A stretch of DNA of 64,000 bases, taken from Candidatus Latescibacterota bacterium (GTDB lineage Bacteria > Latescibacterota > UBA2968 > UBA8231). Made by a program: the position numbers and the translations under genes. Where the stretch lies: the NCBI GenBank assembly GCA_022827835.1, contig JAJEIO010000048.1, positions 188,687 to 252,686 of the forward strand, given 5' to 3'. Below are positions 1-8,928 of this stretch, piece by piece. The first letter of the stretch is position 1, and each line of letters begins with the position of its first letter. The notes under the pieces were generated by a model. The model saw nothing but the letters and a program-made list of their open reading frames with translations. It did not search any database and was not told where the DNA came from.

Positions 1-44
1 AGTAGTTGGCGGTTGGAGCTGATGGAGATAGGGGTGTCGGACAT
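1..44 (-). CDS. 5' end of a gene running off the window (partial)
   Basis: On the minus strand an ATG at 42-44 opens a frame (MSDTPISISSNRQL) that stays open to base 1. It is preceded by an AGAGG-like ribosome binding site about five bases upstream. Only 14 codons are visible, so no product can be named. The ending 'SNRQL' is reminiscent of secreted or glycosidase-like proteins that begin with an '(N)RQLFVDD' stretch, but that is memory-based and weak. It is divergent from the ATPase gene at 185. Confidence 0.45.
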   Translation of the reverse strand, partial: MSDTPISISSNRQL

Positions 45-84
45 GGTGGCCTCTGGGGTGAGTAATTGGAGCGTCGGCAGGCGT

Positions 85-90
85 ATTATA
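85..90 (-). promoter_or_regulatory. -10 element for the outward minus-strand gene
   Basis: Read on the minus strand, 85-90 is a perfect TATAAT about 40 bases upstream of the ATG at 44. It lies in an AT-rich block (85-160) that stands out from the GC-rich surroundings. No good -35 hexamer is visible at 16-18 bases. Inference only. Confidence 0.35.
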
Positions 91-118
91 GCTAAGACAT
101 TTATTAATTTATGATTAC

Positions 119-147
119 TTGATTGACTAAATTAATATTATTATATA
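119..147 (+). promoter_or_regulatory. Possible promoter of the AAA ATPase gene
   Basis: TTGATT at 119-124 and TATATA at 142-147 are separated by 17 bases in a very AT-rich stretch directly upstream of the ATPase gene. Each hexamer matches the sigma-70 consensus at four of six positions. In such AT-rich DNA this can occur by chance. Confidence 0.3.
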
Positions 148-184
148 AATTTATTCTATTGACTTTACGGAGGTGAATATCGAC

Positions 185-1390
185 ATGGCTGAGTTCTCAA
201 ACCCGTTTCGTCCAGGTGCTGGCCACCACCCGCCATATTTGGCCGGGAGACATGAGGAGCGTGAAGAGTTTCGTCGCCTGCTCGGTCAAAACACGATTCT
301 GGAAAACATGGTACTGACGGGGCTTCGAGGAGTAGGAAAGACGGTGCTCCTCGACTCGTTCAAGCCTCTGGCAATGAGCCGCGGGTGGGTGTGGGTAGGG
401 ACCGATCTTTCCGAGTCCACAAGTATCAGCGAACACAACATGGCTATCCGGCTCTGCACAGACCTATCTCCGGTCACTTCAAGCCTAGTCGTGGAAACCG
501 AAGAGGTACGTCGCGTCGGATTTGTCGCTGACACAGACCAAATCTCGCGTACTCTCACCTATCAGGTCCTCATAGAGCTCTACAAACACATCCCAGGTCT
601 GTCGCTCGACAAGATCAAGGGGGTTCTGGAAATCGCGTGGCGTGCTCTATCGAAGGAGCAGAACGTACGCGGGATCATATTTGCCTACGATGAGGCACAA
701 AACCTCGCCGACCAGTCGGCAAAGGACCAGTTTCCTCTGTCTTTGCTACTCGATTGCTTTCAGTCTCTGCAGAGAAAGGGTCTGCCTTTGATGCTCGTCT
801 TGACCGGCCTTCCGACGTTGTTTCCCAAGCTGGTGGAAGCTCGGACGTTTTCCGAGAGAATGTTTAGAGTAGTGTTTCTGCAGAGTCTCAACGAGTCAGA
901 AAGCGAGGAGGCAATTCGGGAACCGGTAGAAGATGCTGAGTGCCCGGTGCGTCTTAGTGACGACTCCGTCAACACGATAATCAACATGTCCGGCGGCTAT
1001 CCGTACTTCATCCAGTTCATATGCAGAGAGGTGTACGACGCGTTCATTCAGAGGATCGATAAGGGGGAAAGCGCGTCGGTTCCCGTTGCGGAGATCGAAC
1101 AGAAACTCGACACAGACTTCTTTGCCGGGCGATGGGCTCGTGCATCTGATCGGCAGAGGGCGTTGCTGTTCGTAATTTCTCGGCTTGAGAGTTGCGACGA
1201 TGAATTCACGGTCCAAGAAGTGGTCGAGGAATCCAAGCGGGCCTTGGATAAACCGTTCAGCAGTAGCCATGTCAATCAGATGCTCGTCGCCCTTGCCTCC
1301 CAAGGACTGGTGTACAAGAATCGACATGGCAAGTATTCCTTTGCAGTGCCGCTATTGGGCCAATTCATCAGCCGACAGGAGCAAGGGTAG
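185..1390 (+). CDS. AAA-family ATP-binding protein (ORC/Cdc6-like)
   Basis: Predicted 401-residue cytoplasmic ATPase. A Walker A motif (GLRGVGKT, about residues 46-53) and a Walker B stretch (IIFAYDEA, about 164-171) are plain. The last 80 residues look like a winged-helix region, as in archaeal ORC1/Cdc6-type and STAND-related ATPases. ATG 185 is preferred to the in-frame GTG at 173 because the GGAGG ribosome binding site (169-173) overlaps that GTG and is well placed for 185. It stands alone: the next gene converges on it with 21 bases between. Base composition is less GC-rich than most of the window, which may indicate transfer. The role is unknown; such standalone ATPases occur in mobile or defence settings but no partner is visible here. 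Confidence 0.8.
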   Translation: MAEFSNPFRPGAGHHPPYLAGRHEEREEFRRLLGQNTILENMVLTGLRGVGKTVLLDSFKPLAMSRGWVWVGTDLSESTSISEHNMAIRLCTDLSPVTSSLVVETEEVRRVGFVADTDQISRTLTYQVLIELYKHIPGLSLDKIKGVLEIAWRALSKEQNVRGIIFAYDEAQNLADQSAKDQFPLSLLLDCFQSLQRKGLPLMLVLTGLPTLFPKLVEARTFSERMFRVVFLQSLNESESEEAIREPVEDAECPVRLSDDSVNTIINMSGGYPYFIQFICREVYDAFIQRIDKGESASVPVAEIEQKLDTDFFAGRWARASDRQRALLFVISRLESCDDEFTVQEVVEESKRALDKPFSSSHVNQMLVALASQGLVYKNRHGKYSFAVPLLGQFISRQEQG

Positions 1391-1411
1391 AACTGTAACA
1401 GGCACGGCCTA

Positions 1412-1972
1412 CTACTGTTCTCGCAGCGATTCCTTCAACAACCTGCCCCAGATTTTGTCATAGGGATGGACGACCTTTACCCGCTCTTTTCCCCGGTAAA
1501 CTGGTCGCCCCTCGTTTGCCCAAGCGAAGATCGATCCTTCCAGATTGTAGATTCCCGTATATCCCTTTTTCATTAGGAATTGGGCAAGTTCTGACGAGCG
1601 GTATCCCACGGAACAGTATAAAACGATACGCTGGTCCGCCGGTACTCCTTGGAGCGCTTTTAGGGCCTCGTCTTTTGAGGGGGCTGGCTGGGCACCCTGC
1701 AGATGGCTGACGGCATATTCTTCGGGTTCTCGTGCGTCGAACAGTAGGAGGTTTTCCCGCTGCGGAGATTTGTCGAGCCAAGATTGCAGCGTATCGGGTG
1801 AGATTTGGGAGACTGTTGGAAATCTGGCGCGGATCGCCTTTAGCGTCAGAGACCAAGACATTGTGCGGTCCTCGCCTTCTTCCTGCGCCGAGGCGGCGAC
1901 GCCAGCGCATATCGCTAGTCGCAGGGCAAGCGTGAGAACTGTTTGAGATTGGTGGAGGTCGAATCGGCGCAT
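1412..1972 (-). CDS. Secreted rhodanese-like domain protein
   Basis: 186 residues. An N-terminal hydrophobic segment (about 11-30, ending AASAQ) looks like a signal peptide. A single rhodanese domain follows (about 60-160): an LLFDAREPEEY strand, then the active-site loop YCSVGYRS with Cys120, and a conserved tail 'GSIFAWANEGRPVY'. Single-domain rhodaneses carry sulfane sulfur as a Cys persulfide; the natural acceptor is not predictable. The gene follows the phytanoyl-CoA-dioxygenase-like gene with 23 bases between, so the two are probably cotranscribed. The ribosome binding site is weak, and an internal Met at residue 38 could give a cytoplasmic form. Confidence 0.85.
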   Translation of the reverse strand: MRRFDLHQSQTVLTLALRLAICAGVAASAQEEGEDRTMSWSLTLKAIRARFPTVSQISPDTLQSWLDKSPQRENLLLFDAREPEEYAVSHLQGAQPAPSKDEALKALQGVPADQRIVLYCSVGYRSSELAQFLMKKGYTGIYNLEGSIFAWANEGRPVYRGKERVKVVHPYDKIWGRLLKESLREQ

Positions 1973-1995
1973 AGGGATGATCCAATCCGACTATC

Positions 1996-2802
1996 CTATA
2001 CAGCATCCAACGTTGGCGAGTTGTCCTGACAGTGAACTGGTCGGAAGAGCGTCTGTCGTTTAAACGGCATCTCTTCAAAGTGCTGTGGGTGTGGTTCCCA
2101 CTTATGCCACTTGTTGCCAACGGTATTGTAGCAGTTGAAAATTGCGACTCGATCGACGGCTTCGTCGGTCCACTTGGCACCGGTATGGGTGATTGCCTCC
2201 GTGAAGATGAGCACAGAGCCTGCGGGACAGGTGTAGTCCTCCCACAACGGGGAGTTGCGATCTGCCGTTGATTGGGGAGCGGGAAACGCTCCTTTATGGC
2301 TGCCGGTGAGGAACATGGTTCCACCGCAACCTTCTTGCACCGGGTTGAGTTCCCAGACGACGCGCGTCAGTCCGCTATGTGCCTTGTCGTAGTGCAGATG
2401 ATATGTGTGCGAGTTGCCGGGAAAGTTGAGCATCCCACGGCCGCCGTGTGGCCGGAAAGCATCGTGTCCGTTTGCACGAATGGTTAGAAACGTGCTTTCC
2501 AGCCGAAATCCATAGCAGTTTTCGTTGGCATAGGCCGAGGCCAAAAATTCGTGCATGAATCCGAGCACAACTGGATGATCGGTTAGGCTCTCTAAGGGAC
2601 CGCCGATGGAATAGCGGTGGTGTTCGGGAATGGACCTTGGTTCCCGTTTGAGCTGGTAGCAGAACTCGCGCATCTCTTGAATCTCTGATTCACTGAGGAC
2701 GCCGGGGATTAGCAGCCACCCGCGAGTGTCAAAGACATAGCGTTGATCTTCTGTCAGTGGGATCGATGGTAGATTCTCGGCATTTGTTGTAGGATTCGGC
2801 AT
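1996..2802 (-). CDS. Phytanoyl-CoA dioxygenase (PhyH) family protein
   Basis: 268 residues, the usual length for the bacterial PhyH family of Fe(II)/2-oxoglutarate oxygenases. The iron-binding triad is visible: H137 and D139 in HLHYDK, and a distal His (H206, in TEAITHTGAKW), with Arg218 a plausible 2-oxoglutarate salt-bridge partner. The jelly-roll strands read 'GTMFLTGSHKG' and 'AGSVLIFTEAITHTG'. A good ribosome binding site (AAGGAAGGG) precedes the ATG. It is divergent from the nitrilase-family gene and upstream of the rhodanese gene. The substrate cannot be read from sequence; family members hydroxylate varied small molecules, not only phytanoyl-CoA. Confidence 0.88.
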   Translation of the reverse strand: MPNPTTNAENLPSIPLTEDQRYVFDTRGWLLIPGVLSESEIQEMREFCYQLKREPRSIPEHHRYSIGGPLESLTDHPVVLGFMHEFLASAYANENCYGFRLESTFLTIRANGHDAFRPHGGRGMLNFPGNSHTYHLHYDKAHSGLTRVVWELNPVQEGCGGTMFLTGSHKGAFPAPQSTADRNSPLWEDYTCPAGSVLIFTEAITHTGAKWTDEAVDRVAIFNCYNTVGNKWHKWEPHPQHFEEMPFKRQTLFRPVHCQDNSPTLDAV

Positions 2803-2937
2803 AATTCCCTTCCTTATTTTTTGTCTTGTATGAAGATAAAAATAAGTTGAGTAATTCCATAGTTATGAAGCGATAAGCTTGGCGATAAACCCAAAACTGC
2901 TCGACGGCAGACCGTCAAGCGAGGAGGAATTGATCTG

Positions 2938-3807
2938 ATGGAGGACTTGCGCATAGCCGCGGTGCAGATGAACTGCCGCGTCGCGGAACGCGATCGCAAT
3001 TTGGCAACTATTGAGCGCTTTGCCGAGGCAGCGGCGGCGCAAGATGTGGATATCGTCTGCTTCCCCGAACTGTGCGTGTGCGGGTACAACGCCGGTGACA
3101 CCTCAACGCCGGAGCCCGAGCCGCTCGAAGGGGAATCGCTGCGCAGGCTCGAAGAGATCGCACGCAATTGTCAGATCACTCTGCTCACTGGTATTCTCGA
3201 ACGGGACGTCAGCGGAATCATCTACAATACGCAGGTCGTCTGCGGCCCCGAGGGGTACGTCGGCTGCTATCGCAAGACGCACGTTCCCGATGCTGAGATC
3301 GGCACTTGGCGTCACGGTGACGCCCTTCCGGTATTCGACCATGCAAAGGTCCGCTACGGGATTGAGATTTGTTACGATTCTCACTTCCCGGAGTTGAGCA
3401 CCTTGTTGGCGGAAAAGGGGGCCGAGGTGATCTTCCTGCCTCATGCCTCACCGGGGGAGACTCCCGCAGAAAAGCGGGCTCGCTGGATGCGCTACGTTCC
3501 GGCCCGCGCGTACGACAATAACGTGTACGTCGCTATCTGCAATAACGTCGGCGACAACGGGGCCGGCCGCACGTTCTCGGGAGTGACCTTCATCTGCGAT
3601 CCCCTCGGTGCGGTCATCGCCGAGGTGCAGAGCGGTAGCGAAGAGGAGATGATCGTCGCCGACTTGAGTGCGTCGGCGCTAGCGGAGAGTCGCAGGGAGA
3701 CGCTGATGTTCTTCCGCCATTACCGCCGGCCCGAGATGTATCGGCGCTGGGAAAACGAGATTGGATTGCGCGGGGACGATCAATCGACGTCCCTCACTGG
3801 CCGATAA
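2938..3807 (+). CDS. Carbon-nitrogen hydrolase (nitrilase superfamily)
   Basis: 289-residue cytoplasmic amidase of the nitrilase superfamily. The Glu-Lys-Cys catalytic triad is present: E44 in CFPELCVCGY, K113 in YRKTHVPD and C145 in GIEICYDSHFPE. This branch includes N-carbamoylputrescine and N-carbamyl amino acid amidases and omega-amidases, so hydrolysis of a small amide or carbamoyl group is likely; the exact substrate is not assignable. A strong GAGGAGG ribosome binding site sits just upstream of ATG 2938. It is first in a plus-strand run that continues into a glycosidase-like toroid protein 18 bases downstream, suggesting degradation of an amide-containing sugar or related compound. Confidence 0.9.
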   Translation: MEDLRIAAVQMNCRVAERDRNLATIERFAEAAAAQDVDIVCFPELCVCGYNAGDTSTPEPEPLEGESLRRLEEIARNCQITLLTGILERDVSGIIYNTQVVCGPEGYVGCYRKTHVPDAEIGTWRHGDALPVFDHAKVRYGIEICYDSHFPELSTLLAEKGAEVIFLPHASPGETPAEKRARWMRYVPARAYDNNVYVAICNNVGDNGAGRTFSGVTFICDPLGAVIAEVQSGSEEEMIVADLSASALAESRRETLMFFRHYRRPEMYRRWENEIGLRGDDQSTSLTGR

Positions 3808-3825
3808 TTTTAACAGGAGATGACT

Positions 3826-5385
3826 ATGACTCGTTTGCAAGACGTCAATACTACGGATGTGCGCAGCGCCATTGAATTGGGTTGCCGCACCATGTCGAGC
3901 GTTTTCAATGCCGACGACAACGATATTCCCTTTTTTGGCTCGCGCGTGCGTCCCGAAGCCGAACTGCGCTTTAGTGCCGCGCACTCGGAGGCGCATGTGC
4001 CCGGCCGCCATCTCAACGCCCTGCTCAACGCCGAAGACGCGGCTGGCGTTAGAGTAGATGAAGCGGCGATTGAAAAACACGCGGCCGCGGCGTTCTATTC
4101 GTATAGCGGACCCATCGCCATGCCGCTCAACCGGGCCGAATTGGACGGTCCGCTGGTCAACTTCATCCCGCACAATATCCGCGAGGGTTTCCACGCGCTC
4201 TATCCGCTGGTGCAATACCGCGATTCGGACCGGGCGCGACAGTTAGCGGAGGCCAGTATCGAGGCGTTTCGCCGCTACTGGAGCGTGGACGAGGGATGGG
4301 ATCGGCCGGCGCTGCAGAAGTTGGGACTAGAGGCGTGGGAGAGTCTGTTTATTCCGGGGGAAGCCCGGAGCTTGGGGCCTTTAGTCAAGTACTATCGGGC
4401 TACGGGCTATGGGCCGGCGTTGGAGTTGGCTTTGGAATTGGCAGAGAAGATTACGGGGAAGTTCTTCACTGCGGACGGCGGCCACGACCGGGAGCTGCTG
4501 GGCGACCACACGCACTCGGTCACTTGCGTCATGTCGTCGTTGGCGCAGTTGGCCGATCTGACGGGAGACGCGGCGCTGCTGCTGCGCGTCAAGACTTTTT
4601 ACGATAATGGCCTGTGGGCCATGCGCGACCCGTTGGGTTGGGTCGTCGAAAGCACGAATCCCGATGCGCCGCCCGATCGCGGCGAAGTCAACAATACTGG
4701 CGACATCGTCGAGACCGCCCTGATCTTGGGGCGCTGGGGCTGGAGCGAGTACTTCGAGGATGCCGAGCGCATTGTGCGGGGGCATATGCTGCCGTCGCAA
4801 CTGCGCGACATTTCCTTTATTGACGAACCGCCCAATCCCGAAGGTGCGGATGGCCTGCGCGACGTGGCCCAGCGGCACCAGGGAGCCTTCGGCTTTCCAG
4901 CGCCGTACGGTCACGAGCCGGTGGAAGCCGAGACTGTTGGCTTCAACATGGATATTGTCGGCGGGGCGGTGGCGTCTTTGTGCGAGGTGTACCGGGAGAT
5001 GGTGCGCAGCGGCCCGGCGGGGCACCGGGTCAATTTGCTCTTTGACCACGAGACCGAGGCCGTGCGCGTTGAATCCCCTTATACGCATGATGTCCTGCGC
5101 GTCGAGGTTAAGCAGCCGGGGCCTTTGTGGGTGCGCTTGCCCGGCTGGGTCGCGCCGTCTGACTTAGAGGTTAAAGGGGCCGCGCCGCCGCGCATAGACA
5201 GCGGGTTCCTCTTCTTTGCCCAACCGCCTTTGAATACTCCCATCGAGATCCGCTTTGCTTTGGCCGAAGAAGAGTTAGTCCTGCAACATCGAACTCGTTC
5301 CATCCGCGCCCGGCTGCGCGGCGACGAGGTAGTGGCGATGGATAATTTTGGCGCTGATCTGACCTTTTTTTCGCCGTTTGATTGA
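3826..5385 (+). CDS. Alpha/alpha-toroid (six-hairpin glycosidase-like) protein, copy 1
   Basis: 519 residues, rich in regularly spaced helices, with the look of a six-hairpin (alpha/alpha)6 barrel followed by a short beta-rich tail, as in GH127-type beta-L-arabinofuranosidases and related enzymes. No catalytic residue can be named with confidence; HTHSVTCVMSS and NNTGDIVETALILGRWG are conserved stretches shared with the second copy at 7332. No signal peptide, so probably cytoplasmic. ATG 3826 is chosen because GGAG at 3816-3819 is ideally spaced for it and abuts the alternative ATG at 3820. It lies 18 bases after the amidase gene. Function as a glycoside hydrolase or isomerase is inferred from fold only. 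Confidence 0.7.
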   Translation: MTRLQDVNTTDVRSAIELGCRTMSSVFNADDNDIPFFGSRVRPEAELRFSAAHSEAHVPGRHLNALLNAEDAAGVRVDEAAIEKHAAAAFYSYSGPIAMPLNRAELDGPLVNFIPHNIREGFHALYPLVQYRDSDRARQLAEASIEAFRRYWSVDEGWDRPALQKLGLEAWESLFIPGEARSLGPLVKYYRATGYGPALELALELAEKITGKFFTADGGHDRELLGDHTHSVTCVMSSLAQLADLTGDAALLLRVKTFYDNGLWAMRDPLGWVVESTNPDAPPDRGEVNNTGDIVETALILGRWGWSEYFEDAERIVRGHMLPSQLRDISFIDEPPNPEGADGLRDVAQRHQGAFGFPAPYGHEPVEAETVGFNMDIVGGAVASLCEVYREMVRSGPAGHRVNLLFDHETEAVRVESPYTHDVLRVEVKQPGPLWVRLPGWVAPSDLEVKGAAPPRIDSGFLFFAQPPLNTPIEIRFALAEEELVLQHRTRSIRARLRGDEVVAMDNFGADLTFFSPFD

Positions 5386-5504
5386 GGATTTACGTAAAGA
5401 GTGTGAGTTGACGACGCGCATTAATTGTGCTTGGTCTCCGTGGATATGGGCGATATATTAGCGGCCCCTATCGCAGCAGCGCAATCGCCCCAAGGAGGAT
5501 GAAC

Positions 5505-6359
5505 ATGGCGAAAATCAAGCGGCCTAAAATCTATCATATGTGCTCCCTCGGTTCCCTGATGGGATACGGCGGCAAGAAAGGCGAGTGGAGCGCGGCCAAA
5601 AAGCTCAAAAAAATAAAAAAAGCTGGCTTCGACGGCTTTGTGGGGCGCGTCTTCATGGTGACCCCCGATGAGGTCGCCGCCTCGGGTTTGGTCTTCGCCT
5701 GTACCACTGACTTAGGCGGCATCGGCGAGATCAGGCCCAAGTTGCTCGAAATCAAGGCGGCGGGAGCGCGCTGCGTCAACGTGCAAATGCTCGACCACGA
5801 CACGCTCACTGAGCAGGCCGTGGAGGTGGCACGGCGCTTGATGGATGCGGCCGAAGACTTGGAGATGGACGTGGCCGTGGAGGTACACCGCGATACGTGT
5901 ACGGAAACGCCGGAAAAGACCTATGCCTTGGCCGCTGGTTACGAGAAGGCGGAGAAGAAACCGCTAAAAATGACGTGGGACTTTTCCCATCCGGCGGTGA
6001 TCAAGCATTTGTCGCCGCCCTATTGGGAGCGCTTGGCCGAGCGCGTCGATCTGATCCAGTTGGCGCAGCAGTTTCACTTCAGGCCCTTCAACGGGCATCA
6101 CGCCATGATTCCCGCTATTGACCACAAGGGCAAGATCATTCCCGAATTTGTCGATTGGCTGGAATTCGCCGAGCAGGTCATGGCTTGCTGGCTGGAAGCG
6201 GCCGAGCCGGGCCGGGAAATGTTCGCCTGCCCCGAGCAGATCGCCGGTGGCTACCATTTGTCGGTTTTCCCCGACCGCTGGAAGGACGTGCAGGTGGTGC
6301 GCCGCGAGTTGGACAGGGTGTGGAAGAGGCAATTGAAGAAGTGGAAGGCACCGGCTTAA
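5505..6359 (+). CDS. Sugar phosphate isomerase/epimerase-like TIM barrel
   Basis: 284 residues. Repeating beta-alpha units, with patterns such as GFDGFVGRVF, MDVAVEVHRDT, KMTWDFSHPAVI and VDLIQLAQQFHFRPF, resemble the xylose-isomerase-like AP-endonuclease-2 barrel family. VEVHRD and DFSH are placed where metal ligands sit in the family. Start ATG 5505 follows AAGGAGG at 5492-5498; an earlier in-frame start at 5427 has no ribosome binding site and would add a poorly conserved 26-residue leader. It lies inside the plus-strand catabolic cluster, between the first toroid gene and the GNAT gene (4 bases to the latter), so it probably isomerises a product of the toroid enzymes. Confidence 0.82.
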   Translation: MAKIKRPKIYHMCSLGSLMGYGGKKGEWSAAKKLKKIKKAGFDGFVGRVFMVTPDEVAASGLVFACTTDLGGIGEIRPKLLEIKAAGARCVNVQMLDHDTLTEQAVEVARRLMDAAEDLEMDVAVEVHRDTCTETPEKTYALAAGYEKAEKKPLKMTWDFSHPAVIKHLSPPYWERLAERVDLIQLAQQFHFRPFNGHHAMIPAIDHKGKIIPEFVDWLEFAEQVMACWLEAAEPGREMFACPEQIAGGYHLSVFPDRWKDVQVVRRELDRVWKRQLKKWKAPA

Positions 6360-6363
6360 CCCC

Positions 6364-7323
6364 GTGGAGATAAGCGTCGAGACTCCTCCTTTGGACGCCG
6401 GCCTGACGGAGGAGTTAATCGATTTTTGGGATGGGATTTTCGGGGACGGGTACCAAGCCGATCGCCCTGCGTACGCTGGTGACGAACGCGACTTTAACCG
6501 CGATACGTTCTATCTCCTAAAGCAGGGGGGACGCACGGTCGGCAGCAGCCATTTAACCACGGCGGTGGGCAACCCAGAACTGAGTAGTTTGGGCGAGGTG
6601 GCTACCGTGCCGCAATGTCGCGGCAAGGGCATTGCCAGCCGCTTGTGCCGGGCGGCGCGCGACGACTTTTTGGCTGCGGGGGGACAGGCTCTGTTCTTGG
6701 GCACGGTTAACCCGGTCGCGGCTCGCATTTACCACCGCTTGGGTTGGCGCAAGATGTCCGGTTCTACTGTCTGGGCTTTAATCTCCAGCGGGGAATCGCC
6801 CGAGTCTTTTCTGGTAGATTACTTTCGGGCTAGTGATGAGGTCGGGGTCGAGCCGGGATCGCCGGCTCAGCGCGTACCCATGATCCCCTTGATCGTCGCG
6901 CCGCACGATTGGTGGGTGCTCGACGCCAACGTCGAATTGTACTCGACCCGCTACATTGAACAGAATTCCTGTATGGGACTGTACCCGCGCTATGCCAAGC
7001 TAGTTGAACAAGGCGCTGGCGCTTGGTTTGCCGCCCGCACTCGAGATGGGCGCTTGGTGGGATTGGCTAGTGCGCGGCCCGACGGCGAGGGCGCTTGTCA
7101 GGTGGATGGTTTTGTCCACGGTCGCTACGCAGAGACTTGGACCGATGTGATGCGGGCGGCTACTGACTGGGCCGGGGGGCGTTGTTGGGTGCGGCTCTGT
7201 GTCGAGGACGAGGAGAAAGGCGCTTGGTTGAAGGAGTTGGGTTTTGTGGATGGAGGGGCGGACGAGCCGTTTGTCATGGGGGATCGGACTCTTGAGGCCG
7301 TGCGTTTAGTCGCCGGTGTTTGA
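6364..7323 (+). CDS. GNAT-family N-acetyltransferase
   Basis: 319 residues. The first half contains a clear acetyl-CoA binding motif, VATVPQCRGKGIASRLCRAA (about residues 80-99), followed by the typical NPVAARIYHRLGWRK end of a GNAT domain. The second half (about 170-310) shows weak similarity to a second GNAT-like fold, ending 'CVEDEEKGAWLKELGFVDGG'. The start is a GTG four bases after the preceding stop, with no strong ribosome binding site, suggesting translational coupling. Acceptor unknown; in this cluster it could acetylate an amino sugar or an amine released upstream. Confidence 0.8.
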   Translation: MEISVETPPLDAGLTEELIDFWDGIFGDGYQADRPAYAGDERDFNRDTFYLLKQGGRTVGSSHLTTAVGNPELSSLGEVATVPQCRGKGIASRLCRAARDDFLAAGGQALFLGTVNPVAARIYHRLGWRKMSGSTVWALISSGESPESFLVDYFRASDEVGVEPGSPAQRVPMIPLIVAPHDWWVLDANVELYSTRYIEQNSCMGLYPRYAKLVEQGAGAWFAARTRDGRLVGLASARPDGEGACQVDGFVHGRYAETWTDVMRAATDWAGGRCWVRLCVEDEEKGAWLKELGFVDGGADEPFVMGDRTLEAVRLVAGV

Positions 7324-7331
7324 GGAAAGCC

Positions 7332-8927
7332 ATGGTACAACTGCGCGACGTAAATACCACTGATATCGGCGATGCCATTCGCTTGGGGTGCCAAGCTATG
7401 AGCCGGGCTTTCAACGCCGATGATGCCGATATGCCGTACGGAGGAGCGCAGGTGCGGCCCGGAGCCTTTTTGGGCGGCAGCATGGAAGGGCACATGCCGG
7501 GCCGCCTCTTGAACGCTATGCTGGCGGCTGAAGACGCCATGGGCTTGGACTTGGACGAGGAGGTGATCGACAAGCACGCCCGCGCGGCCTTTTTCTCCTA
7601 CAGCCGGGCACCGCTGCCCTTGCAGCGCATCGGCCAGCACATAAATGGCGAGGGCGATCCCATTGAACTGCAAGAGCACAATTTGCGCGAGGGATTTTAC
7701 GCTCTATACGCGTTGACAGCCTTCCGCAAGTCCGAGCGGGCTATGGAATTGGCGGCCGCTAGTATTGATTTGCTATTCGATTATTGGGTGCCCAACGAGC
7801 AATGGGATCGAGTGCGTCTCGAACGCGACACACCAGTGCACCTCCGCGATTCCGGCGAGAGGACCTTTATCCAAGGGCCGGCGCGCGCCATTGGGCCGTT
7901 GGTCAAATTGTACCAAGCCACTGGGTACCAACCGGCCTTGGATTTGGCTGCTGTGCTCAAGGACAAGGCCGTGCGCGAATTCTTTCTCGACGATGGCTCC
8001 TTTGCCACCGCGCGCTTTGGCTCGCATGTGCATTCGACCACTTGTGCGATGTCGTCGTTGGCTCAGTTAGCCGAATGCACTGGGGACGCCGAGCTGATGG
8101 AGCGGGTCAAGCGGTTCTACGATAACGGCCTATGGGATTTGCGCGATCAGATCGGTTGGTCCATTGAGGTGTCGAGCCGACCCACGCTCTGTCGCCGGGG
8201 CGAGGCCAATAATACCGGAGATATTATTGAGACCGCGCTCATCTTGGGGCGCTGGGGCCACCCCGAGTACTACGACGATGCCGAGCGTATATTGCGCAGC
8301 CACTTGCTGCCGTCGCAATTGCGCGATGTCTCGTTTATCGTCGAGCCGGATAATCCCGAGGGGGTGGATGGCAAGCGCGAGGTGGCGCACAGGCTGCGCG
8401 GTGGCTTTGGGTTTCCGGCTCCCTACGGGCACGAGCCGCTGGGCATCTGGGAATCGAACAAGCCGCGCATTGGCTTCAATATCGACATTGTCGGCGGGTC
8501 CGTAGGCTCGCTGGCTGCGGCGTACAAGGCCGTGGTGCGCAGCGATGGAGCGGGGCATTGGGTGGATATGCTGTTCGACTGTGAGACCGATGCTCTCGCA
8601 GTGCGGTCGCCCTACACGCATCCGCGCCTAGCGGTCAAAGTCAAGCAGCCGGGAGCACTGCATGTGCGCCTGCCGCCCTGGCTCGACGGGGAGCGATTCA
8701 ACGTAGAGGGTGCCGAACATCCGGTCTTACGCGACGGTTATGCGGTGATTGAGCAGCCGCCCGTAGGACGCTGGATCGGCTTTGCGTTTGACTTGCCCGT
8801 CCACGAGACGACCTTGACGTGGCGGGACAGCGCCATCCGCGCGCGGCTGTGCGGCGACGAGGTGGTGGCGATGGATAACTTCGGCACGGATTTGACTTTT
8901 TTCCCACCGTTTGAATCTCACGCCTAA
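7332..8927 (+). CDS. Alpha/alpha-toroid (six-hairpin glycosidase-like) protein, copy 2
   Basis: 531 residues, a clear paralogue of the protein at 3826. Both start with LxDVNTTDxxxAIxLGC, share MPGRxLNAxLxAEDA and PSQLRDxSFI, and finish with GDEVVAMDNFGxDLTFF. The toroid fold and beta-rich tail are the same. Start ATG 7332 follows GAGG at 7322-7325; the in-frame TTG at 7320 would overlap the upstream stop. It is the last gene of the plus-strand cluster and converges, one base apart, on the barrel gene at 8929. Two diverged copies in one operon suggest sequential or isomeric substrates, or a heteromer. Function is inferred from fold only. Confidence 0.7.
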   Translation: MVQLRDVNTTDIGDAIRLGCQAMSRAFNADDADMPYGGAQVRPGAFLGGSMEGHMPGRLLNAMLAAEDAMGLDLDEEVIDKHARAAFFSYSRAPLPLQRIGQHINGEGDPIELQEHNLREGFYALYALTAFRKSERAMELAAASIDLLFDYWVPNEQWDRVRLERDTPVHLRDSGERTFIQGPARAIGPLVKLYQATGYQPALDLAAVLKDKAVREFFLDDGSFATARFGSHVHSTTCAMSSLAQLAECTGDAELMERVKRFYDNGLWDLRDQIGWSIEVSSRPTLCRRGEANNTGDIIETALILGRWGHPEYYDDAERILRSHLLPSQLRDVSFIVEPDNPEGVDGKREVAHRLRGGFGFPAPYGHEPLGIWESNKPRIGFNIDIVGGSVGSLAAAYKAVVRSDGAGHWVDMLFDCETDALAVRSPYTHPRLAVKVKQPGALHVRLPPWLDGERFNVEGAEHPVLRDGYAVIEQPPVGRWIGFAFDLPVHETTLTWRDSAIRARLCGDEVVAMDNFGTDLTFFPPFESHA

Positions 8928-8928
8928 C

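Noticed and set aside
1458..2324. 288-codon open frame on the minus strand in another frame
   Set aside because: It overlaps the rhodanese and dioxygenase genes, both with clear motifs, and its product is low-complexity and rich in Arg and Pro, typical of a shadow frame in GC-rich DNA.
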